Below, in pieces: positions 63,286-64,000 of a stretch of DNA of 64,000 nt. Where the stretch lies: NCBI RefSeq assembly GCF_003957295.1, contig NZ_RQPJ01000002.1, forward strand, positions 806,001 through 870,000. The letters are read 5' to 3'. The notes under the pieces were generated by a model. That model searched no databases. It was given only the letters and a program-made list of their open reading frames with translations, and was not told the origin of the DNA. This DNA comes from Arenibacter aquaticus (GTDB taxonomy: Bacteria > Bacteroidota > Bacteroidia > Flavobacteriales > Flavobacteriaceae). The first letter of the stretch is position 1, and each line of letters opens with the position of its first letter. A program made the position numbers and the translations under genes.

Positions 63286-64000
63286 AACTATTTTTTTAAA
63301 TTATACTTTGACTTTAAAAGTATTCGTCTAAAGAAACAGAACGAAAAATGATTGTTAATACACTAAAAGAACCTCCCGGATAGCACGTATTGGGCATACC
63401 CAGGGGCTAGCTATAAATTTAAGGGCCATTAAACCCTCATCTGTAAAACTTGAATTCGAAATCTGTATTTCCCAAAAAATTAGGGAGAAGGTATAGGTAC
63501 CACCACCCTAGGGCGGTAGGTTTTAAAAAATGCCCACTTTTTTTCCTATTTGGCAAAAGTCTGCCTGAACTATTTTCAATTGACCAAACAGAAAACACGG
63601 GCCTAAAATTGTCTTCTAGCTTAATAAATTGCATGGTATTGCTATTTCAAATTTTGAATAAAAATAGCATTTCAAAGAGAATACCAAAAGTTAAAAAATG
63701 TAAAAATGACAGTGTAATACTGACATTTTTGCGAATTATAGCGTAATACAAACCCATTAAGTTGTTTATTCATAAAGAATTAAGGTGGTAGTTGGTAATA
63801 TTGGTCTTATACATTAAAACTACCCTAAATACTAAGAACTGAAATCGACTAAATGAGATTTAGCGTATCCCGATGAGAATAGACATATGATCAGCCAAGG
63901 CAATTCACAACCAATAAAAAGGGGGTTTTGGTATTAAGAAAGCTGTAAACCCTCCCCATCTTTCCAATTGTCCTATACGGCTGCACAAGACAGGCTGTTC
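63286..64000. other. 715-bp terminal region without a supported gene
   Basis: AT-rich sequence with a near-palindrome ACCACCCTAGGGCGGT around 63500 followed by a T-rich patch. A 98-codon plus frame at 63450-63746 has no recognisable features and poor amino acid make-up for a protein. The promoter of the minus-strand ABC cluster should lie near 63290-63350, but I see no clear boxes. Confidence 0.4.

Noticed and set aside
63450-63746. 98-codon plus-strand frame near the right end
   Set aside because: No signal, domain or protein-like composition; probably chance in AT-rich spacer.

Overview
The window comes from a member of the Bacteroidota, most likely a marine flavobacterium. The evidence is two SusC/SusD pairs, a hybrid two-component regulator (HTCS), Bacteroidota-type lipoprotein signals, S1 sulfatases and uronate-active enzymes, at moderate-to-low GC. 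I saw no rRNA, tRNA, CRISPR array, integrase or transposase. Species and genus cannot be fixed from the sequence alone.

Region 1 (1-14730, all minus strand) reads as one long unit: ECF sigma factor, FecR-type anti-sigma factor, SusC with an STN signalling domain, SusD, an M19 dipeptidase-like protein, two related amidohydrolase lipoproteins, a VCBS-repeat protein, a metallo-beta-lactamase-fold hydrolase, and the start of a creatininase-family gene cut by the window edge. No glycoside hydrolase, lyase or sulfatase is present. The unit looks like a SusCD uptake system for an amide, peptide or lactone compound rather than a polysaccharide. A lipoprotein with a dehydrogenase-like propeller and a cytochrome c domain (15144-17366) lies upstream.

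Region 2 (17820-55151) is a polysaccharide utilization locus (PUL). An HTCS regulator faces a second SusC/SusD pair. Two plus-strand enzyme runs follow. The first is sulfatase, GH97, sulfatase and a heparinase II/III-type lyase. The second is DUF4861, GH88, sugar porter, GH29, beta-helix protein, a second heparinase II/III-type lyase, a GHL15-like putative glycosidase and a DUF6250-like protein. The set predicts a sulfated, uronate-containing polysaccharide with fucose-type and other alpha-linked sugars: lyases cut it, GH88 removes the unsaturated uronate (perhaps also produced by the DUF4861 protein), and the porter imports products. A 38-bp operator-like element, a direct repeat with 21-bp period, stands before susC and before both enzyme runs, each time followed by a predicted leader hairpin. 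It is probably the HTCS binding site.

Region 3 (about 36.5-43.1 kb) interrupts the PUL. Four tightly packed genes with no signal peptides and different codon use encode a metallophosphoesterase, a free-standing MurE-like ligase that keeps the DNPR motif but lacks the UDP-MurNAc-binding domain, a peptidase-S74 chaperone-domain protein and an SGNH hydrolase. They are flanked by two diverged copies of a coding relic sharing 46 identical bases. A decayed fragment of a third lyase lies on the right. This cassette is the best candidate here for an undescribed system.

Region 4 (55342-63285, minus strand) is an ABC export-type cluster: ATPase, GldF-like permease, GldG-like protein, DUF4340, NEW3-domain protein, a second ATPase and a second permease, preceded by a small protein of uncertain family. 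The last 715 bases hold no gene I can support.
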